Assembly (NCBI RefSeq): GCF_019160155.1
Contig: NZ_JAFNIH010000025.1
Span: 124,001 to 188,000 of the forward strand
Source: Pinisolibacter aquiterrae
GTDB lineage: Bacteria > Pseudomonadota > Alphaproteobacteria > Rhizobiales > Ancalomicrobiaceae
Direction: 5' to 3'
DNA: 64,000 nt
A program made the translations under genes and the position numbers. This document shows positions 43,523 through 55,057 of this stretch, in pieces. The notes under the pieces were generated by a model. That model saw only the letters and a list, made by a program, of their open reading frames with translations. It was not told where the DNA came from and ran no database searches. Position 1 is the stretch's first letter. Each line of letters opens with the position of its first letter.

Positions 43523-45535
43523 TCAGGCGAGGACGGCGCGCACCGTCTCGGCGACGCGCTCCGGCGTGAAGCCGAAATGCGCCAGCAGCGCCTTGTCGGG
43601 GCCGCTCTCGCCGAAGCGATCGATGCCGATCACCGCTCCGCGCTCGCCGACCACGCCGCGCCAACCGCGCGTGGTGCCGGCCTCGATCGCGACGATCGGC
43701 AGGTCCTTCGGCAGGATCGCCGCCTTCTCCTCTGCGCTCATGCGCTCGAACGCCTCGACGCAGGGCATGGAGACGAGACGCGCGTCGATCCCTTCCTTCG
43801 CCAGGAGATCGGCGGCGGCGGCGGCGAGGCCGACCTCCGAGCCGGTGGCGAGGAGCGTCACGCGCGCATCGTCCGGCGCCCGCAGGACATGGGCGCCTTG
43901 GGCGCCGGGAACGGCGGTGCGCGGCTGCGGCGTCAGGTTCTGACGCGACAGGATCAGCGCCGAGGGACCGTCGGTGCGCGCGAGCGCCGCCCCCCAGGCC
44001 GCCGCCGTCTCCGCCGCGTCCGCCGGCCGCCACACGTCGAGGTTCGGGATCAGCCGCAGGCTCTCGACATGCTCGATCGGCTGATGGGTCGGGCCGTCCT
44101 CGCCGAGCGCGATCGAATCGTGGGTCAGCACCCAGATCACCCGTTGCTTCATCAAGGCGGCCATGCGGATGGCGTTGCGGGCATAGTCGGAGAAGACCAG
44201 GAAGGTCGAGCAGAACGGGATGAACCCGCCGTGCAGCGCGATCCCGTTGGCGATCGCCCCCATGCCGAATTCGCGCACGCCCCACAGAACCTGATTGCCG
44301 GCGGGGTCGCGGCTGACCGGCACCGAGCCCTTGTGGACGGTGAGGTTCGAATGCGACAGGTCGGCCGAACCGCCGAGGAACTCCGGCACGTGTTCGGCGA
44401 GCGCGCCCAGCGCGATCTGGCCGGCCTTGCGGCTGGCGACGGTGCCCGCCGCCTCGCAGGCCGCGAGCGCGGTGTCGAGCCCCTTGTGGAAGTCCGGCGC
44501 GAGCCGGCCTTCGACGCGGCGCGAGAATTCGGCCGCGAGATCGGGATGGGCGGCGGCATAGGCGGCGTAGCACTCGGCCCATTCGGCCGAACGGGCGGCG
44601 CCGGCGGCGCGTGCGTCCCATTGCGCGCGGACGCTCTCCGGGATCTCGAAGGGCGCGTGCGGCCAGGCCATCGCCGCGCGCACGGCGGCGATCTCGGTCG
44701 CACCGAGCGGCGCACCGTGACAGCTCTCGCTGCCCTCCTTGCCCGGCGAACCGCGACCGATCACGGTCCGACAGCAGATCAGCGACGGCTTGGCCGTCTC
44801 GGCGAGCGCCACCCGGGTCGCCGCCTCGATCGCCACCGGATCGTGCCCGTCGACACCGCGCACCACGTGCCAGCCATAGGCCTCGAAACGGCCGGGCGTG
44901 TCGTCGGCGAACCATTCGGCGCATTTGCCGTCGATCGAGATGCCGTTGTCGTCCCAGAAGCACACCAGCTTGCCGAGCCCGAGCGACCCGGCGAGCGAGG
45001 CCGCCTCGTGGGAAATGCCCTCCATCAGGCAGCCGTCGCCCAGGAAGACGAAGGTGCGGTGATCGACGATCGTGTGGCCCGGCCGGTTGAACTGGGCGGC
45101 GAGCGTGCGCTCGGCGAGCGCGAAGCCGACGGCATTGGCGAGACCCTGGCCGAGCGGGCCGGTGGTGGTCTCCACGCCCGGCGTATGGCCGACTTCCGGG
45201 TGCCCCGGGGTCTTGGAGCCGAGCTGGCGGAACGCCTTCAGGTCGTCGATCGAGACGTCGTAGCCGGTCAGATGCAGGAGCCCGTAGAGCAGCATCGAGC
45301 CGTGCCCGTTGGAGAGCACGAAACGGTCGCGATCCGGCCAGGACGGGTTCCGCGGATCGTGCCTCAGATGATCGCGCCAGACCACGGCGGCGATCTCGGC
45401 CATGCCCATCGGCGCGCCGGGATGACCGGACTTGGCGGCCTCGACCGCGTCCATGGCGAGGGCGCGCAGCGCGGCGGTGACGGGCCAGGCGAGCGAGCCC
45501 GGACGGGCGGTGTCGACGGTGGTGGGGGCGTTCAT
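43523..45535 (-). CDS. cbbT: transketolase
   Basis: 670 aa thiamine-diphosphate enzyme of the Calvin cycle regenerative phase. [22 protein letters not shown] begins the PP domain; the TPP motif [32 protein letters not shown] is complete; [18 protein letters not shown] marks the pyrimidine domain. Start at ATG 45535 with GGACC upstream; the open frame before it is unconserved. Confidence 0.96.
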   Translation of the reverse strand: MNAPTTVDTARPGSLAWPVTAALRALAMDAVEAAKSGHPGAPMGMAEIAAVVWRDHLRHDPRNPSWPDRDRFVLSNGHGSMLLYGLLHLTGYDVSIDDLKAFRQLGSKTPGHPEVGHTPGVETTTGPLGQGLANAVGFALAERTLAAQFNRPGHTIVDHRTFVFLGDGCLMEGISHEAASLAGSLGLGKLVCFWDDNGISIDGKCAEWFADDTPGRFEAYGWHVVRGVDGHDPVAIEAATRVALAETAKPSLICCRTVIGRGSPGKEGSESCHGAPLGATEIAAVRAAMAWPHAPFEIPESVRAQWDARAAGAARSAEWAECYAAYAAAHPDLAAEFSRRVEGRLAPDFHKGLDTALAACEAAGTVASRKAGQIALGALAEHVPEFLGGSADLSHSNLTVHKGSVPVSRDPAGNQVLWGVREFGMGAIANGIALHGGFIPFCSTFLVFSDYARNAIRMAALMKQRVIWVLTHDSIALGEDGPTHQPIEHVESLRLIPNLDVWRPADAAETAAAWGAALARTDGPSALILSRQNLTPQPRTAVPGAQGAHVLRAPDDARVTLLATGSEVGLAAAAADLLAKEGIDARLVSMPCVEAFERMSAEEKAAILPKDLPIVAIEAGTTRGWRGVVGERGAVIGIDRFGESGPDKALLAHFGFTPERVAETVRAVLA

Positions 45536-45690
45536 CGGGGGGTCCTCTGACGAAGGTCTCGTTCGTTGCTCGATCGACGCGTCGCGACCCGGTCGTCGCG
45601 GTCCTCGCGTCGCGGGTGCCTCGGTCTCCGTCGGGACCGGGCGCGACCCGGTCGTCGGTCCGGCCTCGAAGGCTCCGGTGCACCTCATGG

Positions 45691-45713
45691 ATCCCCGGGG
45701 CGAGCCCGGGGAT
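45691..45713. repeat. palindromic repeat between cbbP and cbbT
   Basis: ATCCCCGGG and CCCGGGGAT around a 5-base loop, followed by GACGG. A similar element with the same flank (48926-48946) lies between cbbX and cbbS. This kind of CCCCGGG palindrome followed by TGACG is a common dispersed repeat in alphaproteobacteria. Confidence 0.5.
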
Positions 45714-45751
45714 GACGGTGGGGGAGAGGAACGGGCGGCCTCTCCCCTCCT

Positions 45752-46627
45752 TCAGCTCGACCGGCGCTTGCGGTCGACGATCTTGAGGATCATCGGCGTC
45801 AGGATCAGCTGCATGGCGAGGTCGAGCTTGCCGCCGGGGATGACGATCGAATTCGCCCGGCTCATGAAACTGTCGTGCAGCATGGTCCGGAGATAGGCGA
45901 AGTCGATGCCGCGCGGATCGCGGAAGCGGATCACCACCATGCTCTCGTCCGGGGTCGGGATGGTCCGGGCGATGAAGGGGTTGGAGGTGTCGACCGTCGG
46001 CACGCGCTGGAAGTTGATGTCGGTCTTGGTGAACTGCGGCACGATCATCGTGACGTAGTCGGGCATGCGCCGCAGGATCGTGTCGGTGACCGCCTCGGTG
46101 GAATAGCCGCGGGTCGCCTTGTCCCGGTGCAGCTTCTGGATCCACTCGAGGTTGATGACCGGGACGACGCCGATCTTCAGATCGGCATGGCGGGCGATGT
46201 CGATCCCGTCGGCGACGACCGCACCGTGCAGACCCTCGTAGAAGAGGAGATCGGACCCCGGTTCGAAGGCGCGCCAGTCGGTGAATGTGCCGGGCGGCGA
46301 GCCGTATTGCTCCGCCTCGTCGGCGTCGTGGACATAGGTGCGGGTGCGGCCGTTGCCGGTGGCGCCGTAGGAGCGGAACGTCTCCTCGAGCTCGGCGAGG
46401 AGATTGGACTCCGCGCCGAAATGCGAGAAGTGGTGGTCCCCGGCGGCGGCCTTCTCGGCCATCATGCGCTTCATCTCGGTGCGGTCGTAGCGGTGGAACG
46501 CGTCACCCTCGATGTTGGCGGCGGTGATGCCCTCGCGGCGGAAGATCTGGTCGAAGGTGCGCTTGACCGAGGTGGTGCCGGCGCCCGAGGAGCCGGTGAC
46601 GGAGATGATCGGATGCTTGACGGACAT
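45752..46627 (-). CDS. cbbP: phosphoribulokinase
   Basis: 291 aa, the length of bacterial class I PRK. P-loop SVTGSSGAGTTSVKRTF, EGDAFHRYDRTEM with the catalytic Asp/His, and the ADP-binding HLHRDKATRGYS region. It phosphorylates ribulose 5-phosphate to the RuBisCO substrate. It sits 53 bases after cbbF. Confidence 0.97.
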   Translation of the reverse strand: MSVKHPIISVTGSSGAGTTSVKRTFDQIFRREGITAANIEGDAFHRYDRTEMKRMMAEKAAAGDHHFSHFGAESNLLAELEETFRSYGATGNGRTRTYVHDADEAEQYGSPPGTFTDWRAFEPGSDLLFYEGLHGAVVADGIDIARHADLKIGVVPVINLEWIQKLHRDKATRGYSTEAVTDTILRRMPDYVTMIVPQFTKTDINFQRVPTVDTSNPFIARTIPTPDESMVVIRFRDPRGIDFAYLRTMLHDSFMSRANSIVIPGGKLDLAMQLILTPMILKIVDRKRRSS

Positions 46628-46680
46628 GGGACGGGCGTCCTCTGGTGCGAAAGGCGTCGAAACGAGCGGGACGGGCGAGA

Positions 46681-47739
46681 TCAGGCGGAGAGCAGACCGC
46701 GATTGGAGAAGAGCGGCGAACGCTCCGAATGTCCCCAGCCGCTGGTGAGGTAGCGCTCCACGCGCTCCACCTTGAGGCGTGAGCCGAAGATCAGCGGCAC
46801 GCGCTGGTGCAGCTTCTCCGGTACGAGATCGAGGACGTTGGTCTCGCCGTCGCTGGCCCGGCCGCCGGACTGCTCCATCAGCATGCCGATCGGCGCCGCC
46901 TCGTAGACGAGGCGCAGGCGGCCGGCCGCGTAGCCCTTCCGGTCGTCGCCGGGATAGAGATAGATCCCGCCGCGCATGAAGATGCGGTGTGCCTCGGCGA
47001 CCATCGAGGCGATCCAGCGCATGTTGTAGTCGTTCGATCGCGGGCCGTCGCGGCCGGCGATGAGATCGTCGACATAGGCGCGGACGCGGTCGTCCCAGTG
47101 GCGGTAGTTCGACATGTTGATGGCGAACTCGCGCGCCTCCTCCGGCACCCGCACGCCGGCCTTCACCAACATGAACCGCCGCCGCGCCGGGTCGAGGACG
47201 TAGAGATCGACCCCCTCGCCGATCGTCAGCATCAGCGCGACATGCGGACCGTAGACGACGTAACCGGCGGCGAGCTGCTCGCGGCCCGGCCGCAGGAAGG
47301 CGGCATCCGCCGTCGGATCGCCGGTCTCCGGACGCAGCCGGATCGAGAAGACCGTGCCGACCGAGACGTCGGTGTCGATGTTCGAGGAGCCGTCGAGCGG
47401 ATCGACCGCCACCAGGAGACGCCCCTCGGGGTCGAGCGGGATCGCGACGTCGGCCTCCTCGGAGGCCAGCGCCGCGACCGGCGCCGCCTTGCAGGCCTCG
47501 CGGATGATCGTGTCGCAGCGGACGTCGAGCTCCTTCTGCACGTCGCCGCCGCCGTTGTCGGCGCCGAGCGAGGCGCCCATCGCTCCGGCGAGCGGCCCGG
47601 CGGCGATCAGCAGGGCGATCTCGCCGCAGGCGCGCGCCAGGACGTTGACCGTGCTCGCGACGTCGAGACGGACCGGATCGGTGCCCGCCCAAGTCTCCAG
47701 CCGGCTGGCCAGATCGGGGGTGTTCGCTGCTTCGCGCAT
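46681..47739 (-). CDS. cbbF: fructose-1,6-bisphosphatase class I
   Basis: 352 aa metal-dependent phosphatase. Metal-binding DPLDGSSNIDTDVSVGTVFSI and substrate motifs NYRHWDDRVRAYVDDL and GGIYLYPGDDRKGYAAGRLRLVYEA are intact. In this operon it serves the Calvin cycle and may also hydrolyse sedoheptulose bisphosphate, as CbbF enzymes often do. Confidence 0.96.
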   Translation of the reverse strand: MREAANTPDLASRLETWAGTDPVRLDVASTVNVLARACGEIALLIAAGPLAGAMGASLGADNGGGDVQKELDVRCDTIIREACKAAPVAALASEEADVAIPLDPEGRLLVAVDPLDGSSNIDTDVSVGTVFSIRLRPETGDPTADAAFLRPGREQLAAGYVVYGPHVALMLTIGEGVDLYVLDPARRRFMLVKAGVRVPEEAREFAINMSNYRHWDDRVRAYVDDLIAGRDGPRSNDYNMRWIASMVAEAHRIFMRGGIYLYPGDDRKGYAAGRLRLVYEAAPIGMLMEQSGGRASDGETNVLDLVPEKLHQRVPLIFGSRLKVERVERYLTSGWGHSERSPLFSNRGLLSA

Positions 47740-47827
47740 GACGTGAACCTTTCGTCGTTTCCCTTTGTCTTTTTATCGTTTTCTTGACTCTGTTCGTCTT
47801 CGCGAACTTGGCGTCCCGATCTCGGCC

Positions 47828-48751
47828 TCAACCGTCTCGGGACAAGACTCGGCTGGAGCGGATCTCCGCCGCCGTGATGGTGGAGAGCGCGTCGGCGTCG
47901 ACCTCGCCGCCGGCCTCGAACAGGCGGATCGCCTGGCGCAGACGGGCGCGGTCGAAGGCGTTGCGGATCGATCGGGCATTGGCGAAGTCGGGACGATTGC
48001 GCCGCGCCGCGACATAGTCGGCGAGCGCCGCCCGGGCCCCCTCGTCGAAACGGTAGCCCTCCTTTTCCGCGATCAGATCGGCGATGCGGAGCAATTCCTC
48101 GTCGTCGTAGTCGGGGAAGTCGATGTGATGGGCGATGCGCGAGCGAAAGCCCGGATTGGCGGAGAAGAAGGTCTGCATCCGATCGGCGTAGCCGGCGAGG
48201 ATGACGACCAGATCGTCGCGCTGGTTCTCCATCACCTGCAACAGGATCTCGATCGCCTCCTGACCGTAGTCCTTCTCGTTCTCCGGCCGATAGAGATAAT
48301 AGGCCTCGTCGATGAACAGCACGCCGCCCATCGCCCGCTTCAGCACCTCCTTGGTCTTCGGCGCGGTGTGGCCGATGTACTGGCCGACCAGATCGTCGCG
48401 GGTGACCGAGACCAGATGACCGCGCCGGACGTAGCCGAGCCGATGGAGGATCCCCGCCATCCGCAGCGCGACCGTGGTCTTGCCGGTGCCGGGATTGCCG
48501 GTGAACGCCATGTGCAGCGTCGGCGTCGAGGTCTCGAGCCCCAGCTCCCGCCGCGCCTTGGTGACGAGGAGATAGGCGGCGATCTCACGGATGCGCTGCT
48601 TGACCGGCTGGAGACCGATCAGATCGCGATCGAGTTCGGCGAGCAACGGGCCGATCTCGCTGTCGCGATACATGTCGGCGAGATTGAGCGCCTGCCGAAG
48701 CGGCGGGGCGGGTGTCTCGGTGCCGGGCATGGGGTCGGCGAGCATGGTCAT
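47828..48751 (-). CDS. cbbX: CbbX, red-type RuBisCO activase
   Basis: 307 aa AAA+ ATPase. Walker [13 protein letters not shown], Walker [15 protein letters not shown], pore loop YIGH and sensor region GYADRM. It remodels inhibited red-type (form IC/ID) RuBisCO, so its presence fits the RuBisCO type. The ATG at 48751 is chosen (GAGG 11 bases before); a second ATG is two codons later. Confidence 0.96.
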   Translation of the reverse strand: MTMLADPMPGTETPAPPLRQALNLADMYRDSEIGPLLAELDRDLIGLQPVKQRIREIAAYLLVTKARRELGLETSTPTLHMAFTGNPGTGKTTVALRMAGILHRLGYVRRGHLVSVTRDDLVGQYIGHTAPKTKEVLKRAMGGVLFIDEAYYLYRPENEKDYGQEAIEILLQVMENQRDDLVVILAGYADRMQTFFSANPGFRSRIAHHIDFPDYDDEELLRIADLIAEKEGYRFDEGARAALADYVAARRNRPDFANARSIRNAFDRARLRQAIRLFEAGGEVDADALSTITAAEIRSSRVLSRDG

Positions 48752-48925
48752 CGGTCGAACCTCGTGTCGCGGATCCCGGCCGGACCGGAGCCGCATCGTT
48801 CCTCTGCCGTCGGCCCCGCGCCGGGACCGTCCTTCGCCGTCGTCGTCCGTCATCCCTCATGGCCGGGCGCGGCCCGCTCCTCCATGCGACATGTCCTCGC
48901 GGGGGAACGAAGGATCGCATGGGAG

Positions 48926-48946
48926 CCCCCGGGCCGGGCCCGGGGG
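48926..48946. repeat. palindromic repeat between cbbX and cbbS
   Basis: CCCCCGGGC and GCCCGGGGG around CGG, followed by TGACGG. Related to the element between cbbP and cbbT. It may terminate or stabilise the cbbLS transcript, raising cbbLS over later genes. Confidence 0.5.
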
Positions 48947-48965
48947 TGACGGAACGCCCCTCGCC

Positions 48966-49358
48966 TCACGCCGGGACGCGACGCAGCGCGTAGCGCTGGA
49001 CACGGCCCTCGGCCTCGACCCGGTCGAGCGCGAAGCGCGCCTCGACCGGCGGACGATGGGCGATGAAGGCGAGACGCACCGTCTCCCAGCCACGGGTACT
49101 GTCGAAGGCGTTGATGCGGATGTAGCGCTCCGGCAGGGCCGTGCGCGCCGCCTTCAGCTCCATCATCACGCCGGCGGCGTCCTTGAGGTCGAACATCGGC
49201 ATGCCCCACATGTCCCAATAGGTGTTGCGGGGATGGGGATCGTCGGTGGTCTCGATGCTCACCGCCCACCCTTGCGCCAGCGCAAATTCGATCTGGGCGG
49301 AGATCTGGGTATCGGTGAGGTCGGGCAGGAAGGAGAAGGCGCCTTGGGTCAGTCTCAT
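48966..49358 (-). CDS. cbbS: RuBisCO small subunit, form IC type
   Basis: 130 aa with the form I small-subunit fold (GAFSFLPDLTDTQISAQIEFALAQGWAVSIE; NTYWDMWGMPMFDL). The C-terminal extension after residue ~105 (EARFALDRVEAEGRVQRYALRRVPA) is the red-type beta hairpin that contributes to hexadecamer assembly. The ATG at 49358 follows GAGGACC. Confidence 0.96.
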   Translation of the reverse strand: MRLTQGAFSFLPDLTDTQISAQIEFALAQGWAVSIETTDDPHPRNTYWDMWGMPMFDLKDAAGVMMELKAARTALPERYIRINAFDSTRGWETVRLAFIAHRPPVEARFALDRVEAEGRVQRYALRRVPA

Positions 49359-49451
49359 CGGTCGGTCCTCGCTCGGAAGCGGTGAAGGGGGCGGAGACGG
49401 CGCGCGGACAGGCACGCGAGCGCCGTCTCCGAGTGTCGAGCCGAGGGAGGC

Positions 49452-51957
<2,506 letters not shown>

Positions 51958-52087
51958 CCGGCCCCACTCCGCGTCCCCTCCCCGTCCGGCCGCGCATTGC
52001 CTGTGGAGAGGCGTCCCGAAACGGATCGTTCTCGCGGCGCGGCATGATAGGGTCGCCGCCTTCGAAGGCGGGAAGCGCGAGCGCGGC

Positions 52088-53635
52088 ATGAAGATCGGAA
52101 TCGATCTGGGCACCACATCGACGAACGAGGCGGCGAGCCTCGATCTCGAGGAGCTGCTCTCCACCCGCCTCCTCGTCCAGGGCAATTCCGGCTCCGGCAA
52201 GTCGCATCTGCTGCGCCGTCTCCTGGAGCAGTCGGCGCCGCACGTCCAGCAGGTGATCGTCGACCCGGAAGGCGACTTCGTCACCCTCGCGGAAGGCTTC
52301 GGCCACGTCGTCGTCGACGCCGAGCGCTCGCCCGCCGAACTCTCCCGCATCGCCGATCGCATCCGCCGTCACCGCGCCTCGGTGGTGCTCGACCTCGAGG
52401 GCCTCGACGCGGAAGACCAGATGCGCGCGGCGGCGGCCTTCCTCAACGGGCTCTTCGACGCCGATCGCGACCATTGGTATCCGATGTTGGTGGCGGTCGA
52501 CGAGGCGCAGCTCTTCGCCCCCGCGATCGCCGGCGAGGTCTCCGACGAGGCCCGCAAGACCTCGCTCCAGGCGATGACCAACCTGATGTGCCGTGGCCGC
52601 AAACGCGGCCTCGCCGGCATCATCGCCACCCAGCGCCTCGCCAAGCTCGCCAAGAACGTGGCGGCGGAAGCCTCCAACTTCCTGATGGGCCGCACCTTCC
52701 TCGACATCGACATGGCCCGCGCCGCCGATCTCCTCGGCATGGAGCGCCGCCAGGCCGAGGCCTTCCGCGATCTCGTGCCCGGCCAGTTCGTGGCGCTCGG
52801 CCCCGCCCTCTTCCGCCGGCCGACCCCGGTCCGGATCGGCACGGTCGCGACTCGCGGCCGCTCCGGACGGCCCGAGCTGATGCCGCTGCCGGAGATGGGC
52901 CGCGCCGCGCTCGAGGATCTGATCTTCGCCCCCGTCCCGGCCGAGGAACTGGCGTTGCGGCCGGCGCCGGCCCCGCGCGCGCCCAAGCTCGGCACCACCG
53001 AGCTCCTGGCGCAGGTCGCGGCGGCCCGCCCCCAGGCCGAGCCGGAGGCGGCGGAGGAGACGCCTCGCCTGCCGCCGGAGGAGCTGGAGCGCGCCCTCGA
53101 CGAGATCTTCGCCGAGATCCTGTCGGAGCCGGAGGCGGCGTTCCGCCCGGTGCCGGTGATCTATCAGGACTTCGCCTTCCATTGCCGTCTGCGCCGGCTC
53201 GGCGAGGTGGCGCAGGACATGCCGAGCTTCCGCCGCCGCCTCGCCCTCGCCCGCGCAGGCGTCGGCACCAACGACGGCGACGAGGCCTGGAGCGCGGTGC
53301 TCGCCACCGCCGAGGACCTGCCGGAGGAGATGCAGGGCGTCTTCCTGATGGTGGCGCGCGCCGCCCGCGAGGGCGAGGCCTGCCCCTCCGACGACGTGCT
53401 CGCGCGCGCCTACGGCAGCCATTCGCCCTCGCGCGGGCGCTGGCTCCTCTCCTACATGGCCGAGCGCGGCGTGATCGTCTCGGAGACCGATTTTCGCGGC
53501 CAGCGCACGGTGATCGTCACCGGAACCGGCTGGCGCACCCGCCCGAGCGGCGGCGCCACCGGCGCGCGCGGCGGCGAACGGCGCGGCGCGGCGCGTGCCG
53601 CGCGGGTCGGCGAGGCGCTCCGGCGCTCGACCTGA
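52088..53635 (+). CDS. HerA/DUF87-type ATP-binding protein
   Basis: 515 aa. Walker A GNSGSGKSHLLRRLL (residues 32-39), an IVDPEGDF motif, and Walker B MLVAVDEAQLF, then MCRGRKRGLAGIIATQRLAKLAKNVAAEASNFLMG as in HerA/FtsK-like motors. After about residue 280 comes an Ala/Pro/Glu linker and a C-terminal domain that looks winged-helix-like (DDVLARAYGSHSPSRGRWLLSYMAERGVI). No HerA partner (NurA or Sir2 type) is adjacent. It stands alone after cbbR, 130 bases downstream. It could be a defence or DNA-handling ATPase; the function is unknown. Confidence 0.75.
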   Translation: MKIGIDLGTTSTNEAASLDLEELLSTRLLVQGNSGSGKSHLLRRLLEQSAPHVQQVIVDPEGDFVTLAEGFGHVVVDAERSPAELSRIADRIRRHRASVVLDLEGLDAEDQMRAAAAFLNGLFDADRDHWYPMLVAVDEAQLFAPAIAGEVSDEARKTSLQAMTNLMCRGRKRGLAGIIATQRLAKLAKNVAAEASNFLMGRTFLDIDMARAADLLGMERRQAEAFRDLVPGQFVALGPALFRRPTPVRIGTVATRGRSGRPELMPLPEMGRAALEDLIFAPVPAEELALRPAPAPRAPKLGTTELLAQVAAARPQAEPEAAEETPRLPPEELERALDEIFAEILSEPEAAFRPVPVIYQDFAFHCRLRRLGEVAQDMPSFRRRLALARAGVGTNDGDEAWSAVLATAEDLPEEMQGVFLMVARAAREGEACPSDDVLARAYGSHSPSRGRWLLSYMAERGVIVSETDFRGQRTVIVTGTGWRTRPSGGATGARGGERRGAARAARVGEALRRST

Positions 53636-53880
53636 CCCGGCGGCGTCACGATATGACGCCCGAGGGCGCCAGTATCGCCGCCATCCTCGGAGAGATCCCT
53701 TCTTCCGTAACGTCATTGTCGAGGATCGCGCATGCGATCTTTCGAATTCACCTTCTGCGTGTCGCATCGAATGCTGTCGCTTCGACCGCATCACCGGGCC
53801 GAACCCCGTTACGAGCGCAGACGTTAGATGACTGAAATTCTCGTTTTTTCATCTGAAATGACAAACAACACCAGAATACA

Positions 53881-53896
53881 TTTCTGATATTCCGAA
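53881..53896. promoter_or_regulatory. SqrR/BigR-like operator, second dsrE2-like gene
   Basis: TTTCTGATATTCCGAA has the shared TGATATTC core with near-symmetric arms (extending to CGAAT). It lies 45 bases upstream of the -35 box, further than the copies at other genes. Confidence 0.4.
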
Positions 53897-53940
53897 TCTT
53901 TCAGATCATCTATATATTTCCGAGATTTATATTTTAGGTC

Positions 53941-53969
53941 TTGACGTCCCTTAAACCGATTTGCATAGT
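53941..53969 (+). promoter_or_regulatory. sigma70-type promoter
   Basis: TTGACG (53941-53946), 17-base spacer and CATAGT (53964-53969). Transcription would begin near 53976, giving an 80-base leader to the dsrE2-like gene at 54056 and possibly the whole downstream locus. Confidence 0.55.
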
Positions 53970-54055
53970 TTCGATTACTAATGAATGATAAACTAATATC
54001 TTGGCGTCGACTTCCGACATAAGATCCGCGCCGTCGAGTTTGGAGGAAGACGATC

Positions 54056-54556
54056 ATGGAGGAGCAACGCCGCGAGCAATCGCGGCGAATGACGATCATC
54101 GTCTCGAAGGGCGCGCTCGATGCCGCCTATCCCCCGTTCATTCTCGCCACGATGGGCGCGGCGATGGGGGTCGAGGTGACGATGTTCTTCACCTTCTACG
54201 GTCTCTCCCTGCTGCGTCGGCGGCTCGATGCCGGGGTTTCGGCGCTGGGCAACCCGGCGTTTCGCCTGCCCGTCGGCGGGCTTCGATTTCGGCCGATCAA
54301 CCTCCTCTCGGCCCTGCCCGGCTTCGAGGGCGAGATCGGCGATCACATGAAGCGGATGTTCGCGAAGACCCGCGTCGCCGACCTCGGCGAGCTCAGGGCG
54401 CTGACCGTCGAGGCCGGCGCCAAGCTGATCGCCTGCCAGATGACCATGGATCTGTTCGAGCTGAAGCCGACGGATCTGATCGACGGCGTCACCCTCGGCG
54501 GCGCCGCCTCCTACCTCGAGGAATCCCTTCACGGCGACATCAATCTCTTCGTGTGA
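54056..54556 (+). CDS. DsrE2/DsrE3-type protein, second copy with one Cys
   Basis: 166 aa, the same length as the protein at 40230 and collinear with it (RMTIIVSKGALDAAYPPFILATMGAAMG; MFFTFYGLSLL). Cys127 of LIACQMTMDLFEL is kept, but the Cys120 equivalent is Ala (VEAGAKLIAC). It can still carry a persulfide but not form the same Cys pair. GGAGGA precedes the ATG by 8 bases. It heads the globule-like locus; no tusA accompanies it. Confidence 0.82.
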   Translation: MEEQRREQSRRMTIIVSKGALDAAYPPFILATMGAAMGVEVTMFFTFYGLSLLRRRLDAGVSALGNPAFRLPVGGLRFRPINLLSALPGFEGEIGDHMKRMFAKTRVADLGELRALTVEAGAKLIACQMTMDLFELKPTDLIDGVTLGGAASYLEESLHGDINLFV

Positions 54557-54624
54557 CGGCGGACCGCTCGCGCGGCCCCGCCGTCGAGCCGACGAAACAC
54601 ATGAGCAACGATCGGGGGATCGAC

Positions 54625-55029
54625 ATGCCTGCCCTGTTTTCGGACGATTGGATGGTGGATTTCGGCAACGCCTGGAACGACGAGCCGGCGCTCGGCGACG
54701 CGCTCGCCAAGATCGGCTTCACCTCCGTCATCGGTTACGGCTTCGACGGCGAGGAGACGCCCCGTGGCGCGATCAAGGTCGAGAACGGCTACGTCACCGG
54801 CGCCGGCGCCTATGCCGGCGAGGCCCTCAACTGGGACCTGCGCGCCTCCGCCGCCGATTGGGAGAAATGGTGCAAGGGCGGCCTCGGCATGATGGCCCTC
54901 GGCCTCGCCTACACCACCGGCAAACTGAAATTCAAAGTCGGCGACTACGGCGCCATGATCAAGAACCCCGCCATGGCCGGCCCCTTCATCAAGAGCTTCT
55001 CGGTGATGGGCACCGTCGCTCGCAGCTGA
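54625..55029 (+). CDS. SCP2 sterol-carrier-like protein
   Basis: 134 aa. An alpha/beta domain (DALAKIGFTSVIGYGFDG, EETPRGAIKVENGYVTGAGAY, LNWDLRASAADWEKWCKGGLGMMALGLAYTTGKLKFKVGDYGAMI) matches the SCP2 lipid-binding fold: a strand-rich sheet and a C-terminal helix. There is a single Cys in EKWCKGG. The start at 54625 follows GGGGGAT; ATG 54601 is in frame but lacks a ribosome site. It may bind a hydrophobic ligand for the RND pump; that is inference. Confidence 0.7.
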   Translation: MPALFSDDWMVDFGNAWNDEPALGDALAKIGFTSVIGYGFDGEETPRGAIKVENGYVTGAGAYAGEALNWDLRASAADWEKWCKGGLGMMALGLAYTTGKLKFKVGDYGAMIKNPAMAGPFIKSFSVMGTVARS

Positions 55030-55057
55030 AGTCGGCCGTCCCGGGGGTTCGATCGTC

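Larger units (their letters stand above)
53636..54055 (+). promoter_or_regulatory. AT-rich regulatory island before second dsrE2-like gene
   Basis: About 53820-54020 is strikingly AT-rich against the GC-rich surroundings. It holds the operator-like element at 53881, a promoter at 53941 and further AT repeats (GATTACTAATGAATGATAAAC, 53972-53992). I see no supported gene: the 91-codon minus frame here is Arg/Ser-rich in its first half and has no homology that I recognise. Confidence 0.5.

Noticed and set aside
53824-54099. 91-codon minus-strand frame in the AT-rich island
   Set aside because: No ribosome site, no recognisable domain, and it overlaps the promoter and start of the dsrE2-like gene.
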